The notes: generated from the sequence alone by a model not told the origin. A stretch of 64,000 bases of DNA from Sabellastarte sp. h YS-2021 (GCA_964017235.1 OZ024938.1:13073454-13137453), one strand, 5' to 3'. Shown: positions 45,542 through 58,026, counted from the stretch's first letter. Numbers and translations are program-made.

Positions 45542-48500
45542 ATGCTATTGGGTGATCAAATAAAAATTATGTCGGCAAATTGTCAGGGTTTAAGAGATAA
45601 GTTGAAACGAACAGATGTTCTCAACTACTTTAATCATTTTAGTCCTAATATAATCTGCCTTCAAGACACTCACTTAACAAATAAAGAAGCGAATGAAATC
45701 CGGTCATTATCCGGTTATGACTGCTACATATCTGGAAAGAAAACCAACTCTAGAGGTGTGGCCATACTTATTAGAGGCAATTTCAAATATAAAATTCATA
45801 ATGTAGAAAATGATTCAAATGGCAATTTCCTCTTGATAGATCTTGACATTGCATCAATATCTGTTCGATTAATTAACCTATATGCACCCAACTCTGATTC
45901 TCCAGAGTTTTTTCAAAATTTGAAGGAATTTATAGATCAAAATCCCCAAGACTACTTAATAATCTGTGGAGATTTCAATTTAGTTATGCATCCACAGTTA
46001 GATAGTTTTAACTATGTCAGCATCAATAACCCAAAGTCAAGAAATTTACTTTTGGAAATGTTACACACCTACACTTTAACAGATGTTTTCAGATATATGC
46101 ACCCGGATGTCAAAAGATACACATGGAGACGAAAAAATCCTATTAAACAAGCAAGATTAGATTATTTCATTACATCAGGCTCTTTAACCGATCTGATATC
46201 CAGCTGTAAAATTCTGCCTGGTTATAGGTCAGATCACTCCATACTTGAACTTAGCTTGAACATAAATACTTTTCAACGTGGAAAAGGGCTCTGGAAATTC
46301 AACTGTAGCCTTCTTAAAAATGAAAATTATTTAAAATTAGTAAACAAAGCTATAAAAGATATAAAGATGGAATATGCAGTTCCTGTTTACTCTTATGAGT
46401 ATATCAACTCAGACCAAGAATTTAACTTACAATTTACAATCGAAGATCATCTTCTCTTAGAAATGCTTTTAATGAAAATAAGAGAAACTACTATTATATT
46501 TTCCTCCTCTCAGAAAAAGATAGAAACAACTCTTGAAAAAAATTTGTTAAAAGAAATTGATATTCTTGAGAGTTCAGTTGCTTCGCATAATCCACCAGAA
46601 ATTCTTGAAACTAAAAAGGAGGAGCTATTAAGGTTGCGAAAAAAAAAAACTTATGGGACATATTGTTCGATCTAGAGTAAATTGGCTACAAAATGGAGAG
46701 AAACCATCTAAATTTTTTTGCAATCTGGAACGCAAAAAATTTATTGATAAAACTGTTAAGAAGGTATGTCTTGAGACCAGAGAATATATTACTGACCAAG
46801 ACGGCATCTTGTGCCAAATAAAAGACTTTTATGCTAAATTATTCAAAAGCAGAGACAAAGAAATACCTGACATAAAACTTACTGAAATTTTGAAAGACCA
46901 GTGTGTTACAAAATTAACCAAACTCGAAGCAAGTTCACTAGAGGGACCTTTAACAATTTCTGAACTTAATTTTGCTCTAAGAAAAATGAAAAATAATAAA
47001 ACACCGGGCGTTGATGGCTTTCCATGTGAATTTTTTAAGGTTTTCTGGTCCAATTTAAAATATATAATACTGAAAGCCCTAAATTATAGCTACTATAGTG
47101 GCAATCTATCCATAACATTACGTCAATCAGTGATTACCTGCATTCCTAAAGGGGATAAGAAAAGAGAATTTTTAAAAAATTGGCGTCCGATTTTCTTACT
47201 GAGCATTTTATACAAACTCATGGCTTCTGCCATTGCAGAAAGGCTCAAAACCGTTTTAGATAAACTGATTTCTAAATCTCAGACAGGTTTTATCAAAGGA
47301 AGATATATTGGTGACTCTACTAGACTGATATATGACATTATGAACTTCACTGAAATAAGGAATAAAAATGGGTTATTGATGCTGATAGATTTTGAAAAAG
47401 CCTTTGATTCAATTTCATGGAAATTTATGTACAACACATTGGAATTTTTTGGCTTTGGAAAAGAATTTATAAGATGGATTAAATTAATGAACACAAATTT
47501 TGTAGCTTCAATACTCCAAGTTGGAGTGAAATCAAATTTCTTCAACATTGAAAGGGGGTGTAAACAAGGGGATCCCATTGCTCCTTATTTATTTATTTTA
47601 TGTGGACAAATTTTATACTATTTAATACATAATAACTTGGAAATTAAAGGTATAATAATTAGTACAGAAGAAATAAAAATGACACAGTTTGCCGACGACA
47701 CCACTCTTATACTCAATGGTTCACAGAGCTCCTTACAAGCTGCCCTGAATACTATTGAAATATTTGGTTCCTTTTCAGGACTACATATGAATACAAATAA
47801 GACAAAAGTTATTTGGATTGGAAGGAAGAAATATTCAAAAGATAAACTAAAGGTATCAGTTAAACTGGACTGGGGGACTACTCAATTTAAATTATTGGGA
47901 ATTATATTTTCAGTTGACCTACAAGAAATGATTGCTTTGAATTATTCAAAAGCTTTAGACAATTCAAAACAAATACTAACCTTATGGAACAAAAGAAATC
48001 TAACTCCCTTTGGTAAAATAACAGTAATAAAAACCTTTATTCTTTCAAGATTTAATCACATATTAATGATTATTCCATCACCTGACAAACATTTTTTTAA
48101 AGAAATCAATTCTTGCCTGTTTGCATTTCTTTGGGGTAATAAACCAGACAAAATCAAACGTGATTATATCACTCAGGACTACAGAATGGGAGGCTTAAGA
48201 ATGGTTAACATAGAGCTTTTTGCACAATCCTTAAAATTAACTTGGATGAATAAACTATTTAAAAGTGAACCTCCACTGTTGCTAAATCTTTTTGAAAACA
48301 CAATTTCACCAGTTTCAAAGATTGCATCATATGGTTCAACTTGGTGTGATATTTTGAGAAAAAAGACCCAGAATCAATTTTGGAAGGAAATTTTGACATC
48401 TTGGGTAACCCTCTGCGAGAACATTCCTATAAGGTCTAACACTGAGATACTGTCAACTCTATTATGGTATAGCCCCAAAATTTCAAAGGCCATTCTTAAT

Positions 48501-49352
48501 TTACCTAATTGGAGTAAGCAGGGAATAATTGTTGTTGGTGACCTGCTTGACAATAGAGGTAATATTATTAGCCAAACAAAGTTAGAAGATAAATATACCC
48601 ATTTGAAAATGAATTTCTTGGAATACCTGCGAATAAAATCCTGTGTTGAATCGTATGTGAAAAAATATAAGAAAGATGGTCTCTTTTATTTTCAGCAGCC
48701 ATGTCTCCCCACACATTTACTTCCTATTTTTTCCCGCAATTCAGGTTCAAAACATTATTACAACATTCTAAATAAACCTGTCATAAACATGAATTGTAAA
48801 ATTGCATGGAATACTGAACTCAACCTAAACATTGATGAAATCACATGGCAACAAATATTTAGGATATGTTCTAAACTACCTCAGGACCACAATCTTCTAT
48901 GGTTTCAGTATCGAATTCTCCATCGTGTTCTTGGTACACGCACACTACTTGCAAAAATTGGTAAAGCAACTTCACCTGACTGTTTCTTGTGCAAATCTGC
49001 TCCAGAAACTATATTCCATATTTTTTCCCAATGTCCAGATGTTCTGGATTTTTGGAAAAATGTTCGAGTGTGGGTGAAAAACAAGACAGGACTAAATTTA
49101 GATCTTGGTCCTTTAGAATATATTCTAGGATACCTAAATACTGATACTAACTCTCTTCCAATCAATATCTTACTTGTAGCAACCAAATATTATATTTATT
49201 CCAACTCAAGACTGTCAAAGACCTTATATATACCAGAATTACTGGAAAAAATTAAAAGTATATATGATGAACAAAAGCTTGTGGCAACACTGGAATTTAA
49301 ACAAGAAACATTTAACAAAACTTGGCGATTAATAAAACTTTTGATTGATTAA
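45542..49352 (+). CDS. LINE ORF2: APE endonuclease and reverse transcriptase (one frameshift)
   Basis: The N-terminal part (45542-46675) is an APE-type endonuclease: MSANCQGLRDKL, ICLQDTHLT (Asp where many L1s have Glu), LINLYAPN, ICGDFNLVM, LDYFITS and RSDHSILEL. The frame then shifts in an 11-A run at 46639-46649. The RT follows (46653-49352): NNKTPGVDGFPCEFFK, SQTGFIKGRYIGDS, IDFEKAFDSISW (motif A), GCKQGDPIAPYLF (B), FADDTTLIL (C), PFGKITVIKTFILSRF, and a zinc knuckle CFLCKSAPETIFHIFSQC. It nicks DNA and primes reverse transcription at the target site. The shift could be a real mutation or a homopolymer assembly error. Confidence 0.92.
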
Positions 49353-49704
49353 ATGAGGCAAAATGTAAACCAAAGGAAAAATTATTACTGTGTATTTTCT
49401 TTTACTTCTTGTAGTATATACTGTACATAAAAAAACATGATGTATCAGTTCAAGTTATAACTTTTACAGTGATAATACTGGGTCACCTCTGCCAGGGTGT
49501 GTGTACCCCCAGTAAAAATGTAATGGCATTTTTCATCATGGAAAAAAATAATAACAAAAAAAAAAGTTTGGCACCTAATCATAGGCTGTCACCTCTGTGG
49601 GTTCGAGTCCCACAAGTGGCAATTCTGAGGACCTGTCCCAATATGACCCTGGCTGTTGAACGGGACGTAAAACCCCAACTTTGACTTTGATCTAATGTAT
49701 CCAA

Positions 49705-50318
49705 TGATAAACTAGCATTCTGCCATAATTCTGGATATTTCCAGTACTTGAAAAATTTATATTTGTATTGATTTTCTACCTGCAGTAATATGACCAATGC
49801 ATCAAATAACAAGTACTCATGTAACTCAATAATTGCACAATAATCCTATGCTGTTTATTCAGACCCTAGTTGCAAATTCTACTGTAAGTATGTTTCCAAG
49901 TACATTACTTATGGTTAGAAATTCAAACTTACTAAAGGTATTATGGTTTTCTGCTCTTGAATGTTCGCAAGTACATTTATGTATCAGAATTTGTTTGCAA
50001 ATTAATAAATGCAACTTCAAAATGTTAAAATGCTTGAGAATAGAACATATGAAATTTAGTTTTTTTCAATATTTACTGAAAATCAATTGAAATTATTTTT
50101 GTTAATTTTCCCAAATCAGCCACAGATTAGTAGAAGGACATTGTTCATCATGTTTAACAATGACAGTTTCCTTGAAACAAATCACATACTTTGAAAACAA
50201 AATAAAAGCCATACAATTTTATATTTGAGAGACAAAATGAACAAAATTAAAGCCAGACAATTTTGTATTGGAGAGACAAAATGGACAACATTCTTCTCTT
50301 TATTTCATGTATTTTCTC
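49705..50318. other. Intergenic DNA between LINE/SINE insertion and gene B
   Basis: It is AT-rich with no gene seen. It includes a short direct repeat (AGCCATACAATTTTATATTT / AGCCAGACAATTTTGTATTG followed by GAGAGACAAAATG) at about 50207-50284. Confidence 0.6.
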
Positions 50319-50324
50319 TTTATT
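50319..50324 (-). terminator. Polyadenylation signal of gene B
   Basis: AATAAA on the minus strand lies about 40 bp after the stop codon at 50363-50365. A second AATAAA occurs at about 50299-50304. Either could serve the transcript. Confidence 0.5.
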
Positions 50325-50362
50325 ATTCCACTATGTTTTGCTTTAAACATAAATGGTATAGT

Positions 50363-50569
50363 TTATAAACAGATCCACAGTTGACTGTCCTCAGTGAAGA
50401 CTTCAGGATCAAACTGGACATTGGGACATCCAGGCACTGAAGGAATGATAGGCGTCTGCCACTCCGTGTGAGGAGACAGGTAGGCAGACATCTCATCTGC
50501 ACACCTGAAAACATCATCTGCCATACTGCCGTCACCAAGAGCCAGCACATAATTCTGATGAGAGACCCC
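50363..50569 (-). CDS. IgGFc-binding-like gene B, last exon (module exon C')
   Basis: The acceptor TTGCAG (50570-50572) opens phase 0: GVSHQNYVLALGDGSMADDV, then CADEMSAYLSPHTEWQTPII, and the frame ends LWICL with TAA at 50363-50365. It is related to exon C of the same gene through W..PIIP..P.CP.V.F and a terminal W.CL, so it is a diverged second copy of the module. The protein ends here with no transmembrane or GPI-type tail, which suggests a secreted product. Confidence 0.82.
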   Translation of the reverse strand, partial: GVSHQNYVLALGDGSMADDVFRCADEMSAYLSPHTEWQTPIIPSVPGCPNVQFDPEVFTEDSQLWICL

Positions 50570-51159
50570 CTGCAAGTGATCAGATATAGAGAAGCATTGA
50601 TCAGTTTAAGGACCTAATCCAGTATTTCATATACTTTAATGTTAATAAATTTTATCAAGTGAATTTAAGAAGTACTTACCCTTCACTAGCACAACCACTT
50701 CATAGTTTTTACTCTACTTTAGTATCCATAAGAGGTAGTAAAAGTGTGATATCTGTAGTTAAAAACCCTGGGGTCGAATATGAAAGTGCACTAAAACAAG
50801 TTGGACTCCTATAACAACATCAAAAATGAGAAGTGACAAATACCAAATTAAAAATACCAAATTTATACACCCTTTCTACAACAAGGGGGATGAACTCATC
50901 AGGAAGAGCAATTGGATAGGAGAGATCAAAAGGCAATTCAGACAAAGAAATTGAGAATACTACACAAGTATTCAGAACTTTCAACCCAATGCATCAACAC
51001 CAGTGTCCGGGCAATTTACAAAAAGAACAAATATTCTGTCAAATGCATGGAGTTAAGCATCTTGCAATAGATGGTGAAAGTTAATAAGCTAGATACCTGC
51101 ACAAGGCATTTATGTCAGGAATTATTTCTCCCCTGGGCACTTAAGGTTATTGCATTTGT

Positions 51160-51390
51160 TATTGTGGAAGTAAAGTAATTGTTTGCATTTTCTTTACAAC
51201 ATGACTTTTCCCCTATCAACCTCCTTGCTTTCTGCAATTCCTTATATCCAATATCACTCTCCATGGCTAAACTTTAGAGCTGCACAATTACTTTCAGAGT
51301 TCTATCCAAAATTAAGTTTGTTTTCCCAGACCTCAGGTCATTAACTTGACATGATGGGGCTGCCACTTGACCATTAACTATATAAACATT
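51160..51390 (+). repeat. Diverged dispersed repeat in gene B intron (first copy)
   Basis: TTGCATTTTCTTTACAACAT, ATATCCAATATCACT and TCCAAAATTAAGTTTGTTTTCC recur in weaker form near 53400-53470 and 54150-54310. No ends could be defined. Confidence 0.35.
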
Positions 51391-51469
51391 ACCTCCTTTC
51401 TATTAAGATGTAATTACTTCTTTTAATAAGTCAAAAATTTGTTCATTACCTTAAAATAAGGGTGAACTG

Positions 51470-52557
51470 CTGCAACAGGTTTTTTGGGCCAACAAACACT
51501 TGACATATTGGTCCAAAGAACTCAAACATAAAGTAACACCTTATTTTAAAGAATGGGTACTTGCAGGAATTACGCATGTGCAAGATATAAAATTTATAAA
51601 TGGGAAAATAGATTGTGGTTACATATATGAAAATGTGAAAAAAACAAAAGAAATATATTTCATGAAATAAGTATTCACAACAAAGTATTAGCGCCATTTA
51701 AGGATAAGATTGGTATGAACACACCTGTTTTGAGAAGCGACAATATCTTTCCTGTCTATAAACTTAATGAAAAAACTTTGCAAATAAATTATAAAAAGTA
51801 TCATTAAACAAAACAATCGAAATTTCTTTCCAAGAGAATTACTGGAAAAAAACATTAGAAAGTGAAAATTTAAAATTCAACATAATATATACCAATAAAA
51901 TTGGTACGCACACACCTGTTTCGAGAAGCGACAATATCTTTCCTGTCTACAAACTGAATGAAAAAACTTTGCAAATAAATAATAAAAAGTATCATTAAAC
52001 AAAAAAAAATCGAAATTCCTTTCCAAGAGAATTACTGGAAGAAAACATTAGAAAGTGATAATTTAAAATTCAACACAATATATACCAATAAAACTAAACA
52101 CATTAAAGATACAAAAATTGCTGAATTCAGTTACAAGGTACTGCATTGTATTCTGCCATGTTTTGATAATTTAAAAAAGTGGAAAATTTTGGAATATGAC
52201 ACGTGTCCTCTCTGTCATGTCAAACATGACATTGTACATTTGCTGTTTTCTTGTGTCAAAGCAAAAGAAATATGGAAACATGTTGGTATGATTTTTGATA
52301 TAAATATAATGCTGTATAATATTATTGGGGTTTCGAACATCAGTTCCAATTTTGATTGGTTCTTATCTTTTCTATCTTATTGTATATACAAAGAATGGCT
52401 ATGTCATTATACAGACCTAAATGTTTGGTGTAATGTCAATGTATTAAGTTATGTAAAATCATGTGTAGAAATTCAAAAAGGTATTTATAAAAATTTAGGC
52501 AATGATTTTGCTGACATTGTAAAATGTTTTGAAAGATTTACTTTTATGGTGAAATAA
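51470..52557 (+). pseudogene. LINE ORF2 C-terminal fragment with internal duplication, in gene B intron
   Basis: Pieces read WVLAGITHVQDIKFINGKID and later IAEFSYKVLHCILPCFDNLK, then the knuckle CPLCHVKHDIVHLLFSCVKA followed by KEIWKHVG. These are L1/Tx1 ORF2 C-terminal signatures. A segment of about 190 bp is tandemly duplicated (51710-51899 and 51900-52092). Frames are broken before 52189; 52189-52557 is open to its stop. It lies in the intron between exons B' and C', in antisense to the gene. Confidence 0.8.
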
Positions 52558-52986
52558 ATGAATGATTGATTGCCATATGATGAAAACAGTTTGTCCATCA
52601 ATATATTTTAGATGTATATACCTTCTGTGATATTTACTTTATAAAATGCCAGATTCTTTATAGACAACTGTGTTCCATAAAATACTTGTTAGTGTTTAGG
52701 GATCTACTTGCAGTCCTAATAAATCTAAGTCATGTGACCATTCTATACTTCTACTTGCATTTATAGAAGGCATGTGACAACTGAATTTTGATGGTAAAAA
52801 AAACTATGTAATAATTGTCCCAGAGATAATCCCCAAATGTTATAAAAGTTACAAATATTGCTTTTACTGACTCTCAAATCTGACAACCCTGTAATCAGTT
52901 TATCCATAAATGAATTTGTGCAAGGAATATGAGGTACATTGGACAATATATACTGAGCTATAAAAATTACTTGTGCATTACATTAC

Positions 52987-53088
52987 CTGGTTACCCTGGG
53001 CTGATAAGCTTGTAGTTGCAGTGTCCGTGATGACCCCTGTACCAGCACAGATTGTCCCAGCATCTATCAGACCCTGAACAAACGCAAT
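52987..53088 (-). CDS. IgGFc-binding-like gene B, module exon B'
   Basis: This 102-bp exon is phase 0-0 (34 codons). The acceptor is TTTCAG before ATTGCG and the donor is GTAATG. It reads IAFVQGLIDAGTICAGTGVI and ends LSAQGNQ. It corresponds in position, phase and near-length to exon B (99 bp), with weak identity (LI...T.C, NGN/QGN). Confidence 0.8.
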
Positions 53089-54834
53089 CTGAAAAACATG
53101 AATTTGTTAAAAGTGGGTTGTTTCCTTTCAGCCAGCCAGTGTTTTATAACCATTCAGTGGGCAGATTGTTGAGGACACAAAGGTGTTTCCTAATCATCCT
53201 CATCATAATTCAATACTGAAGCAGTTTTACAACTTTTATTCATATTACTTACTTCAGTGGGTGCATTTAGTCTGTTTAATTCTGCGTGATATTTAGGGTT
53301 CATGGAAAATGCATCCTGGAAAAAATGTCTCCTGTGTGTTGTGCATCTTGGAAAAAAATATAAGTAAACAAATTTATCTTATAAGGCTAGAAATTTTTTA
53401 TAGTTCTTTGCATTTTCTTTACAATATGACTACACAATTACCCTTCATGTATTCAATTGCAAGAAACTGTATCCTTGCAAAAAAAAATCAGGACCAGGTC
53501 TCAGTTGGAATCATGATTTCTAATGAGGTATGATTGATGAAAGAGAGTGGTTTTGGTGGCTTACAGTGTGTATTGTTAAAATCTAAATTAGAATACTAAT
53601 TCTAAGCATGACTATCGTTATTAAATACTAACTCATGCAAAACAAAAAAAGGATCAAATGTACTGCTGAAATTTTGTTTTTATAGATGGAAATAATGAAC
53701 TCTTATTACACTGCATTTATATACCTCCTACATGATACACTAGCTGTGATGAAAATAAAATATGTTTTAAAATATTGCCGCCAGAAAAAATGCACAATAT
53801 GCAGAAGGTATTCTCAGTAGCAGGCATTTATTCAAGAGACATTTTTCAGGTGGCAATTTCTCCAGGAAGCAATTTTCCTGGATTTGAAATTCAGATAGAC
53901 ACAATGAATGACAAAAACAATTACAAATTTTATGAAACCTGTACACTTCAGCACAAAAAAAAGAATAAAAACAAGAAATAAATAAATTCCTATCTGGTAT
54001 CACCTGTGGTACTCTCAACTTATGTGACACAAACAAAAGCAATATCACTTATTCCCTTAAAACAAGCATAAATCAGTATAAAAAAACTCACCGCAACAAT
54101 TCATGTACAACATGATCAATGTCATATGAACAATCTATTTTTGCTTTTGCTTTATTTGGAATTCACAGATCTCTATATCCAATGCTATTCAAGTTTAAAC
54201 CTTGCAGCAGCCAAATTTACATTTATCAAGCTTTCTCCAAAACTAAGTCTATTTTCCCAAAAAGGAAAATCAGTGATAGACAGGGTGGGACAATATAGCC
54301 TCTGAATTGAAATTAGAAAGGGTCATACAACTAATTTGGTGAAATCCAAATATAGTATTCTAAGAAATGTAGAACTAAACTTCCTTTTCTGAATATCTTG
54401 ATGTTTTCATTCATATATACTTGTAACCATCACATTGATGAGAAAGTAAATAAATAGATTCTAACATGTCGATTCAACCCATTCTTGAAATGATGCACCT
54501 TTGTTAATAATAGCACATGCCGAAAAGAAATATGCAAGTTCTTTACCTTTCCCTTAAAACTGACATTCAAGCCCATGTTGTAAATTAAAGTGATGAATGC
54601 GTACTTAAACTAAATAAAATCCCCAGAGAGGCTACGAGCCTCATTAGCCAACAAGTTTGCATAAATTAGCTCCAACGGGCAATTATTGATTATAAAACCA
54701 CATGTATTGAAGCAATTTTAATTAATTGAACAATATAACACCTTTCACTAAATGGTTAAACTATGCAATCTTGGTAACTTAGCCTCTCTTATTGATAAGG
54801 TATATATTGCGATAAAACAGTTCACCATGCTTAC
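53089..54834 (-). other. Gene B intron
   Basis: It holds a second copy of the 51160-type dispersed repeat at about 54150-54310. Nothing else was recognised. Open frames 53309-53533 and 53767-54048 have no support. Confidence 0.6.
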
Positions 54835-54989
54835 CTGTTCGAAGGTTTTTGCAGTAAATTCAGAGTTTAAGTCAGCCACACAACCTGCTGTGAGATCACT
54901 GCCATCTACTGTACTAAATAGACCAGTATATCTCAGTCCATATTTCAGGGTATGCTGTTCGGGGTTAGGTAGTATTACACTGGTGTCAT
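54835..54989 (-). CDS. IgGFc-binding-like gene B, module exon A'
   Basis: This 155-bp exon is phase 1 to 0. The acceptor is AAACAG before ATGACACC and the donor is GTAAGC. It reads DTSVILPNPEQHTLKYGLRY, then FSTVDGSDLTAGC and TAKTFEQ. It shares phases and the F.S.DG.D....C pattern with exon A, which supports an internal A-B-C module duplication. Confidence 0.82.
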
Positions 54990-55497
54990 CTGTTTAAAAT
55001 AGTTCAAATAAATGTGTATTTCTATTTAGATTTCTGGGTTAAGTTCTAATACCTGACATCGTACAGGTAACACTGACTGGGGAAGGAGTAGAAAGCAGAA
55101 CATACTAACTGATCAAGATTTTCCACTGTAAATCACATTAGTAAGCATGTGGCAATTATTTAATGTGTGGCATGTACGTTTGGGTGACCAATGTTGCATT
55201 TTTAGTCTGAAGGAGAGAATTGACAACTGCACTGTTCCTCTGTGTTATATTATATGACTAAAATATTTTTAGCTAAAAAAATTTAGACATATGATGAAGT
55301 ATTTATGACATCACACAATTTTTAATAATTATGGGGGTAAAGATTGTCTTCAGCAGTTTCATATATTTATATGTCAACATTTTAAGTAAGAATTGATTGG
55401 TGAATTTTGCATTTTCAATGCACTGAATAGGTCATATTATAACAAGAAGCTGGGAAGAGGTGCATATTGGTTGGTAAAGATTCTTCATTAAAACCAG

Positions 55498-55728
55498 GCA
55501 AATGGTGACAGAGTGGTAACACTCTCATCTCCCACTTCTGAGATCAGGGTTTGGTTCCCGACACGACCTCAAGTGAGAAAGCTGGTAGTTGTTTGCCGTT
55601 GGTTGGCAGTTTACAGTACAGAATCTTGACCAACTGTATGTACTTGTTTCCTCTGCCCTTCCTACTACCCATCATGATATGACCTATACAATGTGTTGAA
55701 AGCGATGTTAAAACCCAAATAAATAAAT
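55498..55728 (+). mobile_element. tRNA-derived SINE, full length with 15-bp TSD, in gene B intron
   Basis: The TSD CTTCATTAAAACCAG is at 55483-55497 and 55729-55743. The A-box region is GTGACAGAGTGGTAACAC and the B-box-like sequence is GGTTTGGTTCC. The body and AAATAAATAAAT tail match 16564-16799. Confidence 0.9.
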
Positions 55729-56607
55729 CTTCATTAAAACCAGTGTATTGTGCACTGCCAAGTTTCATCATTACCATCAAATGGTTGTTTCGTAAATTTA
55801 GGCCGGGTCATCAGAGATGAGAAATTAGTATGCTATTTACAACACCACTAGACACTGAGCTTAAAGTATAAAGAAAACAACACTTAATTACATAAAGCAA
55901 GTACAAACATCACCTCCAACTGACATTCATTTTAATAAAGAGTATTGAGGTTTTCACCCCTGTATATAATAAATAAAATTTTTGCCAATAGATTATATTA
56001 TTATTATCATTTTATTATTATGGTCTGCTGCTGAAAGCTCAAGTAAAAACATCAATCTGGTTTATAAAATTTAAATCAAATATGTTTGATACTTTAAATG
56101 ATTTTTAAATACATTATGAGCTATTGATAGATGTTGGAGGAAACCATGTTATCTGGTCATAGTTGCACAATGATATCTTGTTAATTGTTATTCATTCAAT
56201 TATCTGATAAAAAAATCCTGCTTGAGTTTTTTAATTTACTTCACTACTAGCCTAGATTTGACACCTGGGAGTTTTGCAGAGCTTGGGGTGTGGACGTGAA
56301 TGGCTGGATTATTATAAATCTTTTACTGACTCAGTATTAAGCAGGAAGTTTGTTGACCATAAGTGCAAATTTCAATTTAATATTATCAAGTGAAATCATA
56401 CCAAAAGTATAATCCCTCACACTTGCATTTAAGTTTGAAGTTAAACTGAAATATAAGGATCAAAATCACAAATAACAACAATTATATTTGGGTTCAGGAT
56501 TGAGTTTTAACATTTTATAATAACCCTAATGGGCTTACCAAATGAATGAGCCGCGTAAATACTCTTTAACTAACCAAAAAATAATAATTGTCTTCAGACA
56601 TCAGTAC

Positions 56608-56827
56608 CTTCATAAGGATTCAAGCAAACCCACTCTTTTCCAGAGTCATTAAACATTCTAGAGTTGAAGATGACTTGTGGACACTCCGGTAGTTGAGGTA
56701 TGATGGGATTTTTCCAGTTGTCATGATCAACAAGGAAAATTCCTATTTCATCTCCACAGGTTATTACTTGACTTTGAGTAAGTCTATTTAGGTCAGGAGC
56801 AAGGACAAACCTCAACTCGGTTGAACC
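56608..56827 (-). CDS. IgGFc-binding-like gene B, module exon C
   Basis: This 220-bp exon is phase 0 to 1. The acceptor is CCTAG before GGTTCAACC and the donor is GTACTG. It reads GSTELRFVLAPDLNRLTQSQ, CGDEIGIFLVDHDNWKNPII and ECPQVIFNSRMF, and ends EWVCLNPYE. The homologous partial exon of gene A is 1-108. The phase-1 end joins exon A' in frame (E-D-DTSV). Confidence 0.88.
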
Positions 56828-57060
56828 CTAGGTACAACAGTACATGGCTATAGATGCAATATACATTAACCATTATGAAAAGTGTAATAATTTACAGCAA
56901 CATAAAAACTGTCATTGCAGTTTCAGTGTGTAGACTTTAGCATTAATTATTTTAACAAAGATTCTTTTTCAAGCAAAAACAATTTTTAATAAGCTACCCA
57001 AATTTTCAATTATAAAATACTTTTAATAATCAAGAATCAACAATTTACTCAACTACATAC

Positions 57061-57159
57061 CTCATTTCCATTGGTAATAAATGGTGTCGACACAGTCACT
57101 ATTTGGATGTCTTCCGTTGTCATTGATGAACAGAGGGTTGACCCAATAAGATCATTTAC
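57061..57159 (-). CDS. IgGFc-binding-like gene B, module exon B
   Basis: This 99-bp exon is phase 0-0: VNDLIGSTLCSSMTTEDIQI then STPFITNGNE. The acceptor is ATCAG and the donor is GTATGT. It is identical in length and phase to gene A 2488-2586, with about half the residues identical. Confidence 0.88.
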
Positions 57160-57403
57160 CTGATAAAATTATACAAATTATGAACTAATTCAGGCTACAT
57201 TAAGTCATGCTTTTATTTTGTAATAACAAGATGTAATATCTTTCTAAATATTAAATTAATTACAGGAAAACTTATATTTTGCATCCTCTTTTAATTATAA
57301 AATTCATAGATAACTTTATCCCACCTTGGGTTTTGGTAAACATCAGTAGCACATTACTTTTACCATATTTAACTGTTTGCCGTAAGCAAATTACAATACT
57401 CAC

Positions 57404-57573
57404 ATAAACACTCATGGCTGATGCTTCATTATTCATTTCCACACTGTACTGGTCAGTGCAACTCAGTGAAAAGTCTTCTCCATCACCACTTCTAAAATTT
57501 CCTGTCATTGACAATCTGTACTGTGGGCTCGGCCTTGTGATATTGTTTCCTGGGGGGTCTGTGGCACCCGTCC
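57404..57573 (-). CDS. IgGFc-binding-like gene B, module exon A
   Basis: This 170-bp exon is phase 1 to 0. The acceptor is TTTCAG and the donor is GTGAGT. It reads TGATDPPGNNITRPSPQYRL, MTGNFRSGDGEDFSLSCTDQ and YSVEMNNEASAM. It is homologous to gene A 3405-3577. Confidence 0.88.
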
Positions 57574-58026
57574 CTGAAATAAATTAGTCAAATAATTTGT
57601 TCATGAGTTTTTCAGAAATTAATCTGGGTTTCAAAACAATAGTCACTCACTAACAACTATCACTATAGTTCGTTGGATAAGAAATATACTGTTTTGTGGT
57701 GATTTTCTTCAATCAATCTGGAATCATAAGATTGGTAAGTGGGGCGTTATCAATATTTATGGCAAATTATTGATCTGTTAGCTCTATCTAGCAACATTGT
57801 TCCACATAAGATTACAAACACAGAATTTATATTTTATTTTCACAAAGCTAATAAACAACCAAGTATATTTATGTGTCAAAAATGTTAATTTAGCCTTCAA
57901 TTAAGAATGAATTTACTCTAAACTGGGAGAAGGAAGGATCTTAATAATATATCAGTTATTGTTGTTACAAACTTTCTGTTGAATAAGTTTCAATTGATGG
58001 TGATGATACACATGACTTATACATAC

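Larger units (their letters stand above)
42096..49563 (+). mobile_element. Full-length L1/Tx1-like LINE with ORF1-NADAR fusion
   Basis: It is flanked by TSD AAGTTTGGCACCT (42083-42095 and 49564-49576) and ends in an A-rich tail. Parts are a 5' UTR of about 770 bp, ORF1 (42863-44119), a 1.4-kb AT-rich spacer (44120-45541), ORF2 with APE-type endonuclease and RT (45542-49352), and a 3' UTR. Because one pair of TSDs encloses both ORFs, they belong to one element. ORF1 has one in-frame stop and ORF2 one frameshift, so this copy is recent but probably inactive. Confidence 0.9.
42047..49690 (+). mobile_element. tRNA-derived SINE split by a LINE insertion
   Basis: The SINE head (GTCCTCAGTGGCCTAGTGGT, A-box-like) ends near 42095. 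Its B box (GGGTTCGAGTCCCAC) and tail (GGGACGTAAAACCCCAACTT) resume at 49577. Its own 14-bp TSD, TCTAATGTATCCAA, is at 42033-42046 and 49691-49704. The uninterrupted SINE would be about 165 bp. Confidence 0.88.

Noticed and set aside
45256-45555. 99-codon hydrophobic open frame before LINE ORF2
   Set aside because: It overlaps the ORF2 start in another frame, sits in the AT-rich LINE spacer, and has no recognisable motif.
49577-49640. tRNA-like GGGTTCGAGTCCCAC segment as a real tRNA
   Set aside because: It is the B box of the SINE split by the LINE; its A box lies 7.5 kb away at about 42055.
57965-58026. C-terminal extension SMYKSCVSSPSIETYSTESL of the gene B main exon
   Set aside because: It lies beyond a GTATGT donor at the position matching gene A's donor. 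The downstream exons continue in phase, so this is intron read-through.
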